Part shown: one piece after another, positions 7,698 to 16,174 of the stretch
Numbering within the stretch: the first letter of the stretch is position 1
Layout of the letters: every line of letters begins with the position of its first letter
Origin: Candidatus Gastranaerophilales bacterium
Lineage (GTDB): Bacteria; Cyanobacteriota; Vampirovibrionia; Gastranaerophilales; Gastranaerophilaceae
DNA length: 42,984 nucleotides
NCBI GenBank assembly: GCA_944325025.1
Contig: CALUYN010000015.1
Coordinates: forward strand, 1 to 42,984
Reading direction: 5' to 3'
Made by a program: the position numbers and the translations under genes
The notes under the pieces: generated by a model
What the model saw: the letters and a program-made list of their open reading frames with translations, nothing else
What the model was told of the DNA's origin: nothing
Database searches by the model: none

Positions 7698-9063
7698 TTC
7701 CGACACCTTCTTTATCAAGAGTCAAAAGTTCTTTGCCCAAGTTAGTTATTGTACCTGCACCAAGTCCGATTACAACATCATCAGGCTTTAATTCGGGATA
7801 AAGCTTTCTTGCTACATCATTAACTGAGCCCGAAAGATATTCACATTGAACATTTTTTGAAAGTTCTTCTGCAAACCTTTTTGAATTAATCCCGTCTATT
7901 TCATCTTCAGACGCTGCATAAACATCAGTCACAATAACTTTATCAACATTATCAAACGCGTTTAAAAATTCATCCCAAAGATTTTTTAATCTTGTATATC
8001 TGTGCGGCTGAAAAACAGCGATAATATGTTTTCCATCCATTCCTTCAGCAGAAGACAACGTTGCTTTAATTTCAGTCGGATGATGGGCATAATCATCATA
8101 AACTGTCACACCGTTAAATTCTCCGACTTTTTGAAATCTTCTTCCCATGCCGGAAAATGTTGCAAAATGAGGTTTTATAGCATTAATATCTACGCCTGCC
8201 TGATGAAGGCTTGCTAAAACAGAGAGCGAATTATAAACATTATGTTTGCCTCTGAGAATTATAGTGAGGTCAGTCAAAAACTCTCCTTTGTAATAAATAT
8301 CAAAAGTCGTACAATCAGATTTATAACTAATATTTACAGCTTTATAATCTGCCTCATTTTCCAGTGCAAAAGTCATTGTTTTATGACCGTGAAGGCTCAT
8401 TGTAGCCTCACAATCAGCATTTACAAGCACTAAAGAACTGTCAGGCATTTTTGAAATAAATTTTTCAAAAGTAGAAAGAATTGACTTCAAACCGTCTTTG
8501 TAAAAATCAAGATGATCCGGCTCAAGGTTATTTATTACGCAAATATTCGGACAATATTTAACAATTGTGCCGTCGCTTTCATCAAGTTCAGCAATAAAAA
8601 ATTTCCCGTCCTGAGAATGCGCATTAGTTTCAAGAGAAGGAATAATGCCGCCAACAACATAAGAAGGTTTTAATCCCGCTTTTTCTAAAACATAAGAGGC
8701 AAGCCCGCTTGTTGTTGTTTTCCCGTGAGTGCCGGAATATCCTAAGAAAAATTTACCCCATCTTGAGATTTCCGCAAGGATATCTGAACGGTGATAAACT
8801 GTCAAACCAAGTTCTCTAGCTCTTACCATTTCAGGATTAGTATCGCGAATAGCAGTACTAGCAACAACTATGGCATCCGACGGCACATTTTCAGCTTTTT
8901 GTCCAATATAAACAGTTGCACCTAAATCTCTCAACTTTTGTATATACTTACTGTCAACTATATCAGAGCCTGACACTTCGCATCCGTTTTCCAACAGATA
9001 CTTTGCAAGCCCGCTCATCCCTACACCGCCTATGGCGATAAAATAATATTTATGTTTTTCCAA
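7687..9063 (-). CDS. murC: UDP-N-acetylmuramate--L-alanine ligase
   Basis: MurC adds L-alanine to UDP-MurNAc, the first amino acid of the peptidoglycan stem. The 458-residue protein has the N-terminal Rossmann motif IGGVGMSGLA, the ATP loop SGTHGKTTTSG (about 110-120), ELDESDGT, NLEPDHLDFY, the DDYAHHPTEI signature and AVFQPHRYTR. The start is a TTG preceded by AGGGA at about 9 nt. It is the first gene of the murC-murB-ddl-ftsQ-nadE run. A TATAAT (9099-9104, minus) lies 36 bp upstream, but no good -35 accompanies it. Confidence 0.96.
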   Translation of the reverse strand: MEKHKYYFIAIGGVGMSGLAKYLLENGCEVSGSDIVDSKYIQKLRDLGATVYIGQKAENVPSDAIVVASTAIRDTNPEMVRARELGLTVYHRSDILAEISRWGKFFLGYSGTHGKTTTSGLASYVLEKAGLKPSYVVGGIIPSLETNAHSQDGKFFIAELDESDGTIVKYCPNICVINNLEPDHLDFYKDGLKSILSTFEKFISKMPDSSLVLVNADCEATMSLHGHKTMTFALENEADYKAVNISYKSDCTTFDIYYKGEFLTDLTIILRGKHNVYNSLSVLASLHQAGVDINAIKPHFATFSGMGRRFQKVGEFNGVTVYDDYAHHPTEIKATLSSAEGMDGKHIIAVFQPHRYTRLKNLWDEFLNAFDNVDKVIVTDVYAASEDEIDGINSKRFAEELSKNVQCEYLSGSVNDVARKLYPELKPDDVVIGLGAGTITNLGKELLTLDKEGVGIGL

Positions 9064-9210
9064 AATTTCTATCCCTATAATCTTACTTTACATATTCTAT
9101 TATAATACATAAATACCGATACGGACGGAATTTTACTATTTGTAAATATTAATATTCATATATTAAAATTTTTAGCAAAAAATTTGTTTATATGTTTTAA
9201 AACACTTGTG

Positions 9211-9822
9211 ATGAAAATTAATCCTAATTGTTACTATTCAATACTCAACAGAAAACCAATACAACAAGTTCCAAAAGAATTAATCTATACTCTCAAAGCT
9301 GTAGCAACCGATTTAACAACAGGCAAAAGCCGTGTTGTAAATGTTCACAATATGGCAGATACAGCAACCGGACATTATGTTGGTCAAATGGTTACTCAAG
9401 CCCGAAAAAAAGTTGACTGCACATATATTTATCCAAACAAAATAACCTGCGACGCCCTTGAAATAATAAGACTTATTATGGAAGAACGCCGAATGGGATA
9501 CGGTTCTAAATTTATAGAGTTCGCGAAACACGAAAGCCGCAAAAAAGGTTGTGAAGGCCGTGTATTTGCCCTTGCAAGCAGACTTTATGACAGAAACCAT
9601 CCAAGTCACATATTTTACAGAAAAAAAGGCTTCACATCAGTAAACCCTAAAATAAACAAAATATTAGATGAATGCATCGAGCAGGGTAAAGATCTAGATA
9701 TTGAATATGCTGACAATCTTTTTATGTATCTGCCCGTAAAAGAAAAACCCTCGAAAGTTTCAAGGGTTTTTCAAAAGATTAAAAATTTTATTAAAAATTT
9801 ATTTAATCACAATGTTCACTAA
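9211..9822 (+). CDS. GNAT-like N-acetyltransferase
   Basis: A protein of about 203 residues with a GNAT-type acetyl-CoA site: IIRLIMEERRMGYGSKFIEFA corresponds to the R/Q-x-x-G-x-G/A pyrophosphate loop, followed by a segment containing EGRVFALA and a late FYRKKGF strand typical of the family. The substrate is unknown. A Lys-rich amphipathic tail follows. The ATG at 9211 is preferred to a TTG at 9184, though neither has a clear ribosome-binding site. The 3' end overlaps the 3' end of convergent leuS by 24 bp and contains the leuS terminator hairpin within its coding sequence. Confidence 0.72.
   Translation: MKINPNCYYSILNRKPIQQVPKELIYTLKAVATDLTTGKSRVVNVHNMADTATGHYVGQMVTQARKKVDCTYIYPNKITCDALEIIRLIMEERRMGYGSKFIEFAKHESRKKGCEGRVFALASRLYDRNHPSHIFYRKKGFTSVNPKINKILDECIEQGKDLDIEYADNLFMYLPVKEKPSKVSRVFQKIKNFIKNLFNHNVH
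9742..9772 (-). terminator. leuS terminator inside the acetyltransferase gene
   Basis: A 10-bp inverted repeat (GAAAAACCCT with AGGGTTTTTC) flanks an 11-nt loop. On the minus strand it comes 27 nt after the leuS stop and ends in a T-rich run (TTTTTCTTTT). On the plus strand it is read as codons of the acetyltransferase, so one sequence serves two functions. Confidence 0.65.
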
Positions 9823-12276
9823 CTTTTTAGGAACAACAATTGTTTTAACAATTGTCTTTCCTGCAGTCAGTTCTTTTATTTTTTCGCTGTTCAGTGCAAG
9901 AGCTTTTAATTCATCTTCAGATAAAGCTTCATCTGCCTCAATTTTGTCTTTAACCTTGCCGTTAATTTGAACAACAAGCGTGATTGAGCTTGCTTTGGCA
10001 AGATTTTCATCCCATTTCGGCCACTCAACATCATGGATTGAACCTTCTCCGCCCAAATCATGCCATGCTTCCTCTGTCAGGTGAACCGCAACAGGTGACA
10101 TTAATTTGATTAATGTTAATATTGCAAAACTCAATACTGCTTTATCTTCATCATCAAGTTCAGACTTTTTGCCTCTCCAATCGTAAATTGCATTGACAAG
10201 TTCTCTGTATTTTGAAATTACTGTGTTAAACTGGAAGTCATTTGAAATGTCATTTGTAATTCCCTTGATTGCAATATGAACAAGACGAACCATATCGTCA
10301 TTGTCTTTTTTGAGTGAAGAGTGAAGGGTGAATGGTGAAGCGGAAATATACTCAGCATTTGAAGAAATTAATCTCCAAACTCTGTTGAGGAATTTGTAAC
10401 ATCCTTCAACACCTGCATCTGACCAGTCAAAATCACGTGCCGGCGGTGAATCTGAAAGTATAAACAACCTTGCAGTATCTGCTCCGTAATTTTCAAATAT
10501 TTCATCGGGGTCAACAGTGTTTCCTTTTGACTTCGACATTTTAGAGCCGTCTTTTAATACCATACCTTGAGTTAAAAGGTTTTTAAAAGGTTCATCAAAA
10601 TCAAGAAGCCCCATATCTCTTAATGCTTTTGTGAAAAATCTTGAATACAAGAGGTGCAAAATTGCATGCTCAATTCCGCCGACATATTGATCAACCGGAA
10701 GCCATTTATTTACCTTATCTTTTGCAAACGGCATTTTGTCATTTTTAGCATCAGAATACCTGAGATAATACCAACTTGAACATACAAAAGTATCCATAGT
10801 ATCTGTTTCACGTTTAGCAGGCCCGCCGCAGCAAGGGCATGTTGTATTCAAAAAAGTCTTTGAAGTTGTAATCGGAGATTTTCCGACAACGCTGAAATCA
10901 ACATCTTTAGGAAGCAATACAGGCAGCTGCTCTTCCGGCACAGGTTGAATTCCGCATTTGTCGCAATATACAACAGGAATAGGAGCACCCCAGTATCTTT
11001 GCCTTGAAACAAGCCAATCTCTTAATCTGTACTGGGTTTTAAATTCACCAAAACCGCCGTCAACAGCTTTTTGTGTAATCGCTTTTTTAGCTTTTTCATT
11101 ATCCATTCCGTCAAATTCGTTGGAATTAACAAGAACTCCTGGTTCTGTATATGCTTCAGTCTTGCAGTCAGAAGGTTTCTCAGGATTTTGAATTACAACT
11201 TTGACAGGCAGATTATACTTTTTCGCGAAGTCGAAATCGCGTGTATCGTGGGCAGGAACAGCCATTACAGCGCCTGTTCCGTATTCAACAAGCGCATAAT
11301 CCGCTGTCCAAAGAGGGAATTTTTCTCCCGTAAACGGATTAATACAGTGAGTTCCTAAAGGCACACCCGTTTTTACCCTGTCTGTTGAAAGTCTTTCAAT
11401 TTCTGTCATTTTTCTTGCGTTGGCACGATAAGCTTCAACGGCCTCTTTGTTTTCAGGAGTTGTAAGCTTTTCTATATCTTTGTATTCAGGAGCAACAACA
11501 AGATAAGTAATACCGTGTACAGTGTCAGGACGTGTAGTGTATACAGGAACTTCCAAATCATTTTCAACAACTTTAAATTTTAAAATTGCACCTTCTGATT
11601 TCCCAATCCAGTTTGCCTGCATTGTTTTTACATTATCACCCCAACCTGTAAGTTTATCTAAATCTTCAAGAAGGACTTCTGCATAATCTGTAATCTTTAA
11701 AAACCACTGTGAAAGATACTTTTTCTCGACAACATGGTCACATCTCCAGCATTTTCCGTCGATTACCTGTTCATTTGCAAGTACTGTCCCGCATTCTTCG
11801 CACCAGTTAACAGCAGCTTCTTTTTTATATGCAAGACCTTTTTTGTATAATTGAAGGAAAAGCCACTGCGTCCATTTGTAATAGTCAGGCTTGCAGGTTG
11901 TGACTTCTCTGTCCCAATCGTAAGAAAGCCCTAGCATTTTTAATTGTTTTGTCATATATGCAATATTTTCATCAGTCCAGGTTTCTGGATTTGCGCCGTG
12001 TTTCATTGCTGCATTTTCGGCAGGAAGTCCGAAGCTGTCCCAACCCATCGGGTGAAGTACATTATAGCCGTTCATCTTTTTAAAACGGGCAATAACATCT
12101 GTTATTGTATAATTTCTAACATGCCCCATGTGGAGCTTGCCTGACGGATATGGAAACATTGACAAAGCATAATATTTAGGTTTATCGCTTGTGTCAGGGG
12201 TTTTAAAGGCGCCTTTTTCTTCCCATATTTTTTGCCATTTTTTTTCTATTTCTTGTGGAAAATATGCATCTTTCAT
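9799..12276 (-). CDS. leuS: Leucyl-tRNA synthetase
   Basis: LeuRS charges tRNA-Leu. The 825-residue enzyme has the class I signature HMGH at 49-52, the zinc-type cysteine pairs (CEECG, CWRCD), the editing domain (TTRPDTVHGITYLV, AVPAHDTRDFDFA), the KMSKSKGN loop at about 577-584 and the C-terminal VQINGKVKDKI domain. The length is normal for bacterial LeuRS. TAGGAG lies upstream of the ATG. Residues about 644-655 (ASPFTLHSSLKK) are encoded by an imperfect tandem 7-bp repeat that occurs elsewhere as intergenic sequence, so a repeat seems to have been absorbed into a variable loop after the Rossmann fold. Confidence 0.97.
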   Translation of the reverse strand: MKDAYFPQEIEKKWQKIWEEKGAFKTPDTSDKPKYYALSMFPYPSGKLHMGHVRNYTITDVIARFKKMNGYNVLHPMGWDSFGLPAENAAMKHGANPETWTDENIAYMTKQLKMLGLSYDWDREVTTCKPDYYKWTQWLFLQLYKKGLAYKKEAAVNWCEECGTVLANEQVIDGKCWRCDHVVEKKYLSQWFLKITDYAEVLLEDLDKLTGWGDNVKTMQANWIGKSEGAILKFKVVENDLEVPVYTTRPDTVHGITYLVVAPEYKDIEKLTTPENKEAVEAYRANARKMTEIERLSTDRVKTGVPLGTHCINPFTGEKFPLWTADYALVEYGTGAVMAVPAHDTRDFDFAKKYNLPVKVVIQNPEKPSDCKTEAYTEPGVLVNSNEFDGMDNEKAKKAITQKAVDGGFGEFKTQYRLRDWLVSRQRYWGAPIPVVYCDKCGIQPVPEEQLPVLLPKDVDFSVVGKSPITTSKTFLNTTCPCCGGPAKRETDTMDTFVCSSWYYLRYSDAKNDKMPFAKDKVNKWLPVDQYVGGIEHAILHLLYSRFFTKALRDMGLLDFDEPFKNLLTQGMVLKDGSKMSKSKGNTVDPDEIFENYGADTARLFILSDSPPARDFDWSDAGVEGCYKFLNRVWRLISSNAEYISASPFTLHSSLKKDNDDMVRLVHIAIKGITNDISNDFQFNTVISKYRELVNAIYDWRGKKSELDDEDKAVLSFAILTLIKLMSPVAVHLTEEAWHDLGGEGSIHDVEWPKWDENLAKASSITLVVQINGKVKDKIEADEALSEDELKALALNSEKIKELTAGKTIVKTIVVPKKLVNIVIK
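10312..10343. repeat. Heptamer repeat within leuS
   Basis: Four imperfect 7-bp units (GTGAAGA, GTGAAGG, GTGAATG, GTGAAGC) run in tandem inside leuS. GTGAATGGTGAAG also occurs in the non-coding stretch at 30218-30230, and related units occur near 24471. This resembles the short tandem heptamer repeats described in cyanobacteria. Confidence 0.6.
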
Positions 12277-12310
12277 ACTTTTTCTTCTCTCCTAATCTAC
12301 GTTAAAAATA

Positions 12311-12340
12311 TTAGCACAAAAAAAAGTTTTTATGTATAAT
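12311..12340 (+). promoter_or_regulatory. Promoter with -10 box 6 nt before the start codon
   Basis: TATAAT at 12335-12340 is preceded by TTAGCA (12311-12316) at 18 bp. The ATG at 12347 is 6 nt after the -10 box and lacks a Shine-Dalgarno sequence, so transcription should begin at or next to the start codon (leaderless mRNA). Confidence 0.6.
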
Positions 12341-12346
12341 AAAGAT

Positions 12347-13279
12347 ATGAAAAAGTTATCCGTTTTATTAGTTGCAGCTTTATTATTGTCAGGGAATGCT
12401 TATTTACCCTGTGAAGCAGGAATTCTTTCAACACAGAAAGCAAGAATTGAGCAAAACAGAATTAATAAATCTATTTTAAATTCTGTAAAAAATGTAATAA
12501 ACCAGCAGACAATTTTTGCTAACAAATATGATCTTAAAGGGCTGAAAACACTTTATTCTCCCAACTTTGTAAACTCTGACGGATTTACAAAGGATATTTA
12601 TTTTAAGCTTATTGAAGAAACCTGGAAAACTTATCCTGATATTGCTTATAAAACAGAAATTAAGAATATTGAATTCAGCGACAATTATGCGGCTGTTCTG
12701 GTAGAAGAATCGGCTGTTGCAACATCTCAGGAAAATATAGGCGAGTTCATTGCGGTCGGGGAACTTTATTCTGTTTCAAAATGTATTTATTATCTTGAAA
12801 AACAGGGTTCAAAATGGCTGATAAGTTCGGAAAAAATTCTTGAAGAAACTTCATCTTTGAAATACGGAGATGCAAGATATGTAAATATGGAGCTTAATGC
12901 TCCAAAACAAACAGGTGCCGGAAAATATTACACAGCGACATTAAAAGTTGATACTCCTGAAGATGCCGTTATTGTCGCCTCTATTAATAAAGAAAATATA
13001 GTTTATCCGCAGACTAAAACAGATGAAGCATTCAGAAAGCTTCCTGACGATAATATATTAGAACGGTTTTTTCTGTCTAATACGCAAAATGTCAATGAAT
13101 ATGCTGTTGCATCCGTAGGAATTACAAGAGCAGAAAACTATTCTCCGGATCAGGTAAGAGTATATATGGGCGGGCTTGCATTTATTATGACAAGAGTAAA
13201 CGTTATACCCGAAAATAAATATTTAAAATTTGACAATGATGAGATGAACAAGGATAAAGATAATGGAAAAGGCAAGTAA
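12347..13279 (+). CDS. Secreted protein with an NTF2-like region
   Basis: A 310-residue exported protein. It begins MKKLSVLLVAALLLSG and has a signal peptide that could be cut near CEAG. Residues about 35-150 (INQQTIFANKYDLKGL, LYSPNF, TEIKNIEFSDNYAAV, KWLISSEKI) have the pattern of an NTF2/SnoaL-like alpha+beta fold. The rest has no recognisable motif and the tail is charged. The function is unknown. The ATG at 12347 is preferred because the -10 box lies only 6 nt upstream and the alternative ATG at 12332 lies upstream of that box. The 3' end overlaps lspA by 17 bp, which suggests cotranscription. Confidence 0.75.
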   Translation: MKKLSVLLVAALLLSGNAYLPCEAGILSTQKARIEQNRINKSILNSVKNVINQQTIFANKYDLKGLKTLYSPNFVNSDGFTKDIYFKLIEETWKTYPDIAYKTEIKNIEFSDNYAAVLVEESAVATSQENIGEFIAVGELYSVSKCIYYLEKQGSKWLISSEKILEETSSLKYGDARYVNMELNAPKQTGAGKYYTATLKVDTPEDAVIVASINKENIVYPQTKTDEAFRKLPDDNILERFFLSNTQNVNEYAVASVGITRAENYSPDQVRVYMGGLAFIMTRVNVIPENKYLKFDNDEMNKDKDNGKGK

Positions 13280-13724
13280 ATTCATATATTTTGCAGTATG
13301 CTACGTATTTTTTATTTTTACTGATCTTTATCTTTCAAATATAATGGTTGAGCAGTTAACATCAGGCTACAAACTTTCAAACCCTGTGTTTACTCTCAAT
13401 TATATTAAAAATACAGGTGCAGCGTTCAGTATTTTGCAGAATTCAAGGGAATTGTTAATAATTCTTTCTATGATTGCCCTTGTCCTTTTAGCCCTGTATG
13501 TTATTAAACATATTAAAACAATATCTTTGAAATCAATATTTTTTATCTCACTTCTGTCCGCAGGAATTGCAGGTAACTTGCATGAAAGAATTGTATACGG
13601 CTATGTTCGGGATTTTTTTCAGCTTAATTTCATAAATTTCCCTGTTTTTAATATATCAGATATATTTATAAATGTCGGGGTAATTGCGTTAATAATTTTG
13701 ATACTTTTAAAAAGAACCAAATAA
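13263..13724 (+). CDS. lspA: Lipoprotein signal peptidase (signal peptidase II)
   Basis: LspA removes signal peptides from prolipoproteins in the inner membrane. The 153-residue protein has four hydrophobic segments, the NYIKNTGAAFSI motif, and the catalytic Asp pair Asp117 (YVRDFF) and Asp133 (FNISDIF). One oddity is that the usual GNxxDR motif reads GNLHER, with Glu in place of Asp. Asp21 matches the conserved N-terminal Asp. AAGGA lies upstream of the ATG, inside the end of the preceding gene. It shares a transcript with that gene and probably with the pseudouridine synthase. Confidence 0.92.
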   Translation: MEKASKFIYFAVCYVFFIFTDLYLSNIMVEQLTSGYKLSNPVFTLNYIKNTGAAFSILQNSRELLIILSMIALVLLALYVIKHIKTISLKSIFFISLLSAGIAGNLHERIVYGYVRDFFQLNFINFPVFNISDIFINVGVIALIILILLKRTK

Positions 13725-13734
13725 GTAATAGGAG

Positions 13735-13755
13735 ATCCTGAAATAAATTCAGGAT
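13735..13755 (+). repeat. REP-like palindrome supplying the rluD ribosome-binding site
   Basis: ATCCTGAA and TTCAGGAT pair around a 5-nt loop and run on into GATGACG. The AGGA in the 3' arm is 8 nt before the ATG at 13762, so the repeat acts as the Shine-Dalgarno sequence and could also hide it. Confidence 0.6.
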
Positions 13756-13761
13756 GACGAA

Positions 13762-14667
13762 ATGATATTTTTTATTGATGAAAATGACGAAAATAAAAGA
13801 CTGGACAGTTTCTTATCAGAAATAACTCCGGATTTGTCACGCTCAAAAATACAAAATTATATAAAATCAGGTGCAGTAAAGATTAACGGACAGGACAAAA
13901 AACCTTCTTATATTTTAAAAGAAGGTGACAAAATAGAATTTGAAGTTCCGGAAGATGAAGATTTAACAATAAAACCGCAGAACATTGCGCTAGATATTGT
14001 TTATGAAGATGAAAATATGCTTGTAGTTAACAAACCGTCAGGAATGCTCACTCACCCGACCACAATAGAACGCGAAAACACACTTGTCAATGCTCTATTA
14101 TATAAATACGGACAGAATTTATCTGATATCAACGGCGAATTCAGACGTGGTATTTTACACAGACTGGACAGAAACACCTCCGGACTTTTGATGATTGCAA
14201 AAAACAATGATGCACATGAATTTCTTGCCAATCAAATTAAAAATCATACATTAACAAAAAAATACCGTGCAGTAGTCAAAGGCGAATATGAAAAAGATAC
14301 AGATGTTATAGATTTGCCAATCGGGAGAAACCCTAATCAACCGCATAAAATGATGGTGCGTGATGACGGGAAAGAAAGCAAAACTATAGTAAAAGTCATT
14401 GAACGCTTTAAAAATGCAACATATCTTGAACTTACTCTTATTACAGGGAGAACACACCAGATACGAGTTCATCTTGCATATAAAAAACATCCTGTGTTTA
14501 ATGATACGCTTTACGGTGCAGGACAGAGCAAGGTCAAAACAGAAGAACAGGTTTTACAATCATATTATCTAAGGTTTACAAAACCATTTGGAGATGAAAT
14601 AATAGAGTTGGAAATTGAACCGGATGAAAAAATTACAAAAGTTTTAAAATATTTGAAAGGCTTATAA
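13762..14667 (+). CDS. rluD: RluA/RluD family 23S rRNA pseudouridine synthase
   Basis: Pseudouridine synthases of this family modify 23S rRNA. The 301-residue enzyme has an N-terminal S4 RNA-binding domain (about 10-70; LSRSKIQNYIKSGAVKING) and a catalytic domain with the HRLDRNTSGLL motif, where Asp136 is the catalytic residue. The late GRTHQIRVHLAY and FNDTLYG motifs are also present. It fits RluD best by domain order, but the exact target position is not certain. It follows lspA by 37 bp, and the gap is filled by a repeat that provides its ribosome-binding site. Confidence 0.9.
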   Translation: MIFFIDENDENKRLDSFLSEITPDLSRSKIQNYIKSGAVKINGQDKKPSYILKEGDKIEFEVPEDEDLTIKPQNIALDIVYEDENMLVVNKPSGMLTHPTTIERENTLVNALLYKYGQNLSDINGEFRRGILHRLDRNTSGLLMIAKNNDAHEFLANQIKNHTLTKKYRAVVKGEYEKDTDVIDLPIGRNPNQPHKMMVRDDGKESKTIVKVIERFKNATYLELTLITGRTHQIRVHLAYKKHPVFNDTLYGAGQSKVKTEEQVLQSYYLRFTKPFGDEIIELEIEPDEKITKVLKYLKGL

Positions 14668-15042
14668 ATGAAAATTATATCAATAATATCAATATTAATA
14701 TTGTGCGGACTGCTTTTAATGAACTATCAAGATACGGCGGGAATAACCCTTTTGAGCAGCAAGATAGCTCAATTTATCCATATTCCCCCAAAATCAATTA
14801 CATTAAACATGTCTGTTTATACTCTTTTAATATTTGTACTCGGGCAAATATCTGCAATATGTTTCTTTGCGCCGCTTTATTTATCTTTAAAAGAAAAGTA
14901 CAAAGCATATAAGCGTGAGCTAGAAAAAGATTCTATTTCTAATACTACAAATGAATCAAAAATTGCAGTTCTCGAAAATAAAATTACTGTGCTTGAAAAA
15001 GCCTTAGATGAAGCATTGAAACAACAAAAAAAGGACAATTAA
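14668..15042 (+). CDS. LapA-like two-helix membrane protein
   Basis: A 124-residue protein with two transmembrane segments (about 3-18 and 48-73) joined by a short loop. A coiled-coil tail (about 76-120, NKITVLEKALDEALKQQKK) follows. This layout matches the LapA/DUF1049 type of envelope assembly proteins, but the assignment rests on architecture rather than clear motifs. The ATG directly follows the stop of the pseudouridine synthase, so translation is likely coupled. A strong terminator overlaps its last codons. Confidence 0.65.
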   Translation: MKIISIISILILCGLLLMNYQDTAGITLLSSKIAQFIHIPPKSITLNMSVYTLLIFVLGQISAICFFAPLYLSLKEKYKAYKRELEKDSISNTTNESKIAVLENKITVLEKALDEALKQQKKDN

Positions 15043-15065
15043 GTTTTAATTATCCTTTTTTATTT
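15026..15065 (+). terminator. Terminator of the 12347-15042 operon
   Basis: AAAAAGGACAATTAA pairs with TTAATTATCCTTTTT around a 3-nt loop, with one mismatch, and the arm ends in a T-run. It overlaps the final codons of the LapA-like gene. Confidence 0.75.
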
Positions 15066-15082
15066 TAACTTTAAATAATTTA

Positions 15083-15355
15083 CTAAGCTTCCTGTTTTGC
15101 TTCTTTCTGTTGGTTAATCAGGTTTTGCAGTTTTTCTTTAATTTCATCGCCTTTTTTCTGCATATCTGAAACAACATCATCTGCTTTTGATTGAATTTGT
15201 TTTACTGTTTCGTCGGCTCTTCTCATAGCATCTTTTGCGCTGTCTGCAATCATTGCTCGAGTTTCTTCACCTGATTTCGGGGCAAGAAGAATACCTGCGA
15301 TAGCGCCGATTGCGCCGCCGACTATAAAACCTGCTAAAAATTTAGTTGCTGACAT
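15083..15355 (-). CDS. YtxH domain protein (first copy)
   Basis: A 90-residue protein with one N-terminal glycine-rich transmembrane segment (FLAGFIVGGAIGAIAGILLAP) followed by the YtxH signature PKSGEETR and a long charged amphipathic helix. YtxH proteins are small membrane-anchored proteins linked to stress in Firmicutes; their biochemical role is unknown. The ATG at 15355 is chosen because AAGGAG lies 6 nt upstream; an upstream start at 15394 lacks this. It is the last gene of a YtxH-DUF948-YtxH run. Confidence 0.82.
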   Translation of the reverse strand: MSATKFLAGFIVGGAIGAIAGILLAPKSGEETRAMIADSAKDAMRRADETVKQIQSKADDVVSDMQKKGDEIKEKLQNLINQQKEAKQEA

Positions 15356-15424
15356 AATGACTCCTTTACTGTTTTTCGTTATCATTGTAAACATACATGA
15401 TTAAATATTAATCACCATAAACGG

Positions 15425-15781
15425 CTATTTTTTAAATAATTTATAAGCTGTCACAAAACCGTTAAATAACCCGCCGATTAAACTTCCTGACACAGCTTTG
15501 GTTTTATCAATAATTTTGCCTACTGCAGATTTAAAGTCCCCGACGCCTTTATCAGTATTTTTTACTATTTCGTTTATAGAACTCAATGTAGTATTTAATT
15601 CTTTTAATGTCGGCTTTAATTCTGTATTAACAATAATTGATGTTTCATTTAAATTTTTTGCCAGTGTTGACAAGTCTATCAAGAGTTTTACAAGAAATCC
15701 GGCAACAACGATTAAAATTATGCCTGTTGCCCAGGTCAAAAATGTTAACCCTTGATTTAACGCAATTTGTGACATCTCCAT
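15425..15781 (-). CDS. DUF948-type membrane protein
   Basis: A 118-residue protein with one transmembrane segment near the N-terminus (about 14-36) and a long helical region with heptads (TLKELNTTLSSINEIVKN). It ends in a short hydrophobic stretch. This is the architecture of DUF948 (YtxG-like) proteins, which often sit beside YtxH genes, as here. The role is unknown, and a membrane-associated complex with its YtxH neighbours is a reasonable inference. It lies 17 bp after the second YtxH gene. Confidence 0.72.
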   Translation of the reverse strand: MEMSQIALNQGLTFLTWATGIILIVVAGFLVKLLIDLSTLAKNLNETSIIVNTELKPTLKELNTTLSSINEIVKNTDKGVGDFKSAVGKIIDKTKAVSGSLIGGLFNGFVTAYKLFKK

Positions 15782-15798
15782 TTAAAAATTTCCTTTAC

Positions 15799-16116
15799 TT
15801 AATTGTATTCTGTATATTCATCATCCATTTCTTCAAGCTCTTTAGCTTTAAGAAGTTTCTTTGATTTTATCATATTATTAAACTTTCTCAATTGCCTTTC
15901 AAGCTTATATTTCATCAAATCGATATTTTCAAGCGCCTGTTTTTTAGCCTCTTTAATTGCCGGGGAATTTTTTTCATATAATTCGCACGCAGTTTCTTTA
16001 ATCTGGCGTCTTGATTCTTCTCCGGATTTCGGGGCATATAAAACACCTGCTATAAGTCCGCCGACAACACCTGCCAGTAAACCCATTCCGAACATTAGTG
16101 ATTTGTTTTTACTCAT
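15799..16116 (-). CDS. YtxH domain protein (second copy)
   Basis: A 105-residue paralogue of the protein at 15083-15355, with the same plan: a glycine-rich membrane helix (GMGLLAGVVGGLIAGVLYAP), the PKSGEESRRQI signature and a helical tail rich in Lys and Glu. GAGG lies 10 nt before the ATG. It is the first gene of the three-gene run. Two YtxH proteins flanking a DUF948 protein may pair through their helices. Confidence 0.8.
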   Translation of the reverse strand: MSKNKSLMFGMGLLAGVVGGLIAGVLYAPKSGEESRRQIKETACELYEKNSPAIKEAKKQALENIDLMKYKLERQLRKFNNMIKSKKLLKAKELEEMDDEYTEYN

Positions 16117-16174
16117 AATAACATAACCTCATCTTTCATTTATTATTTTAACATATTTTTATTAAGATTACAAG

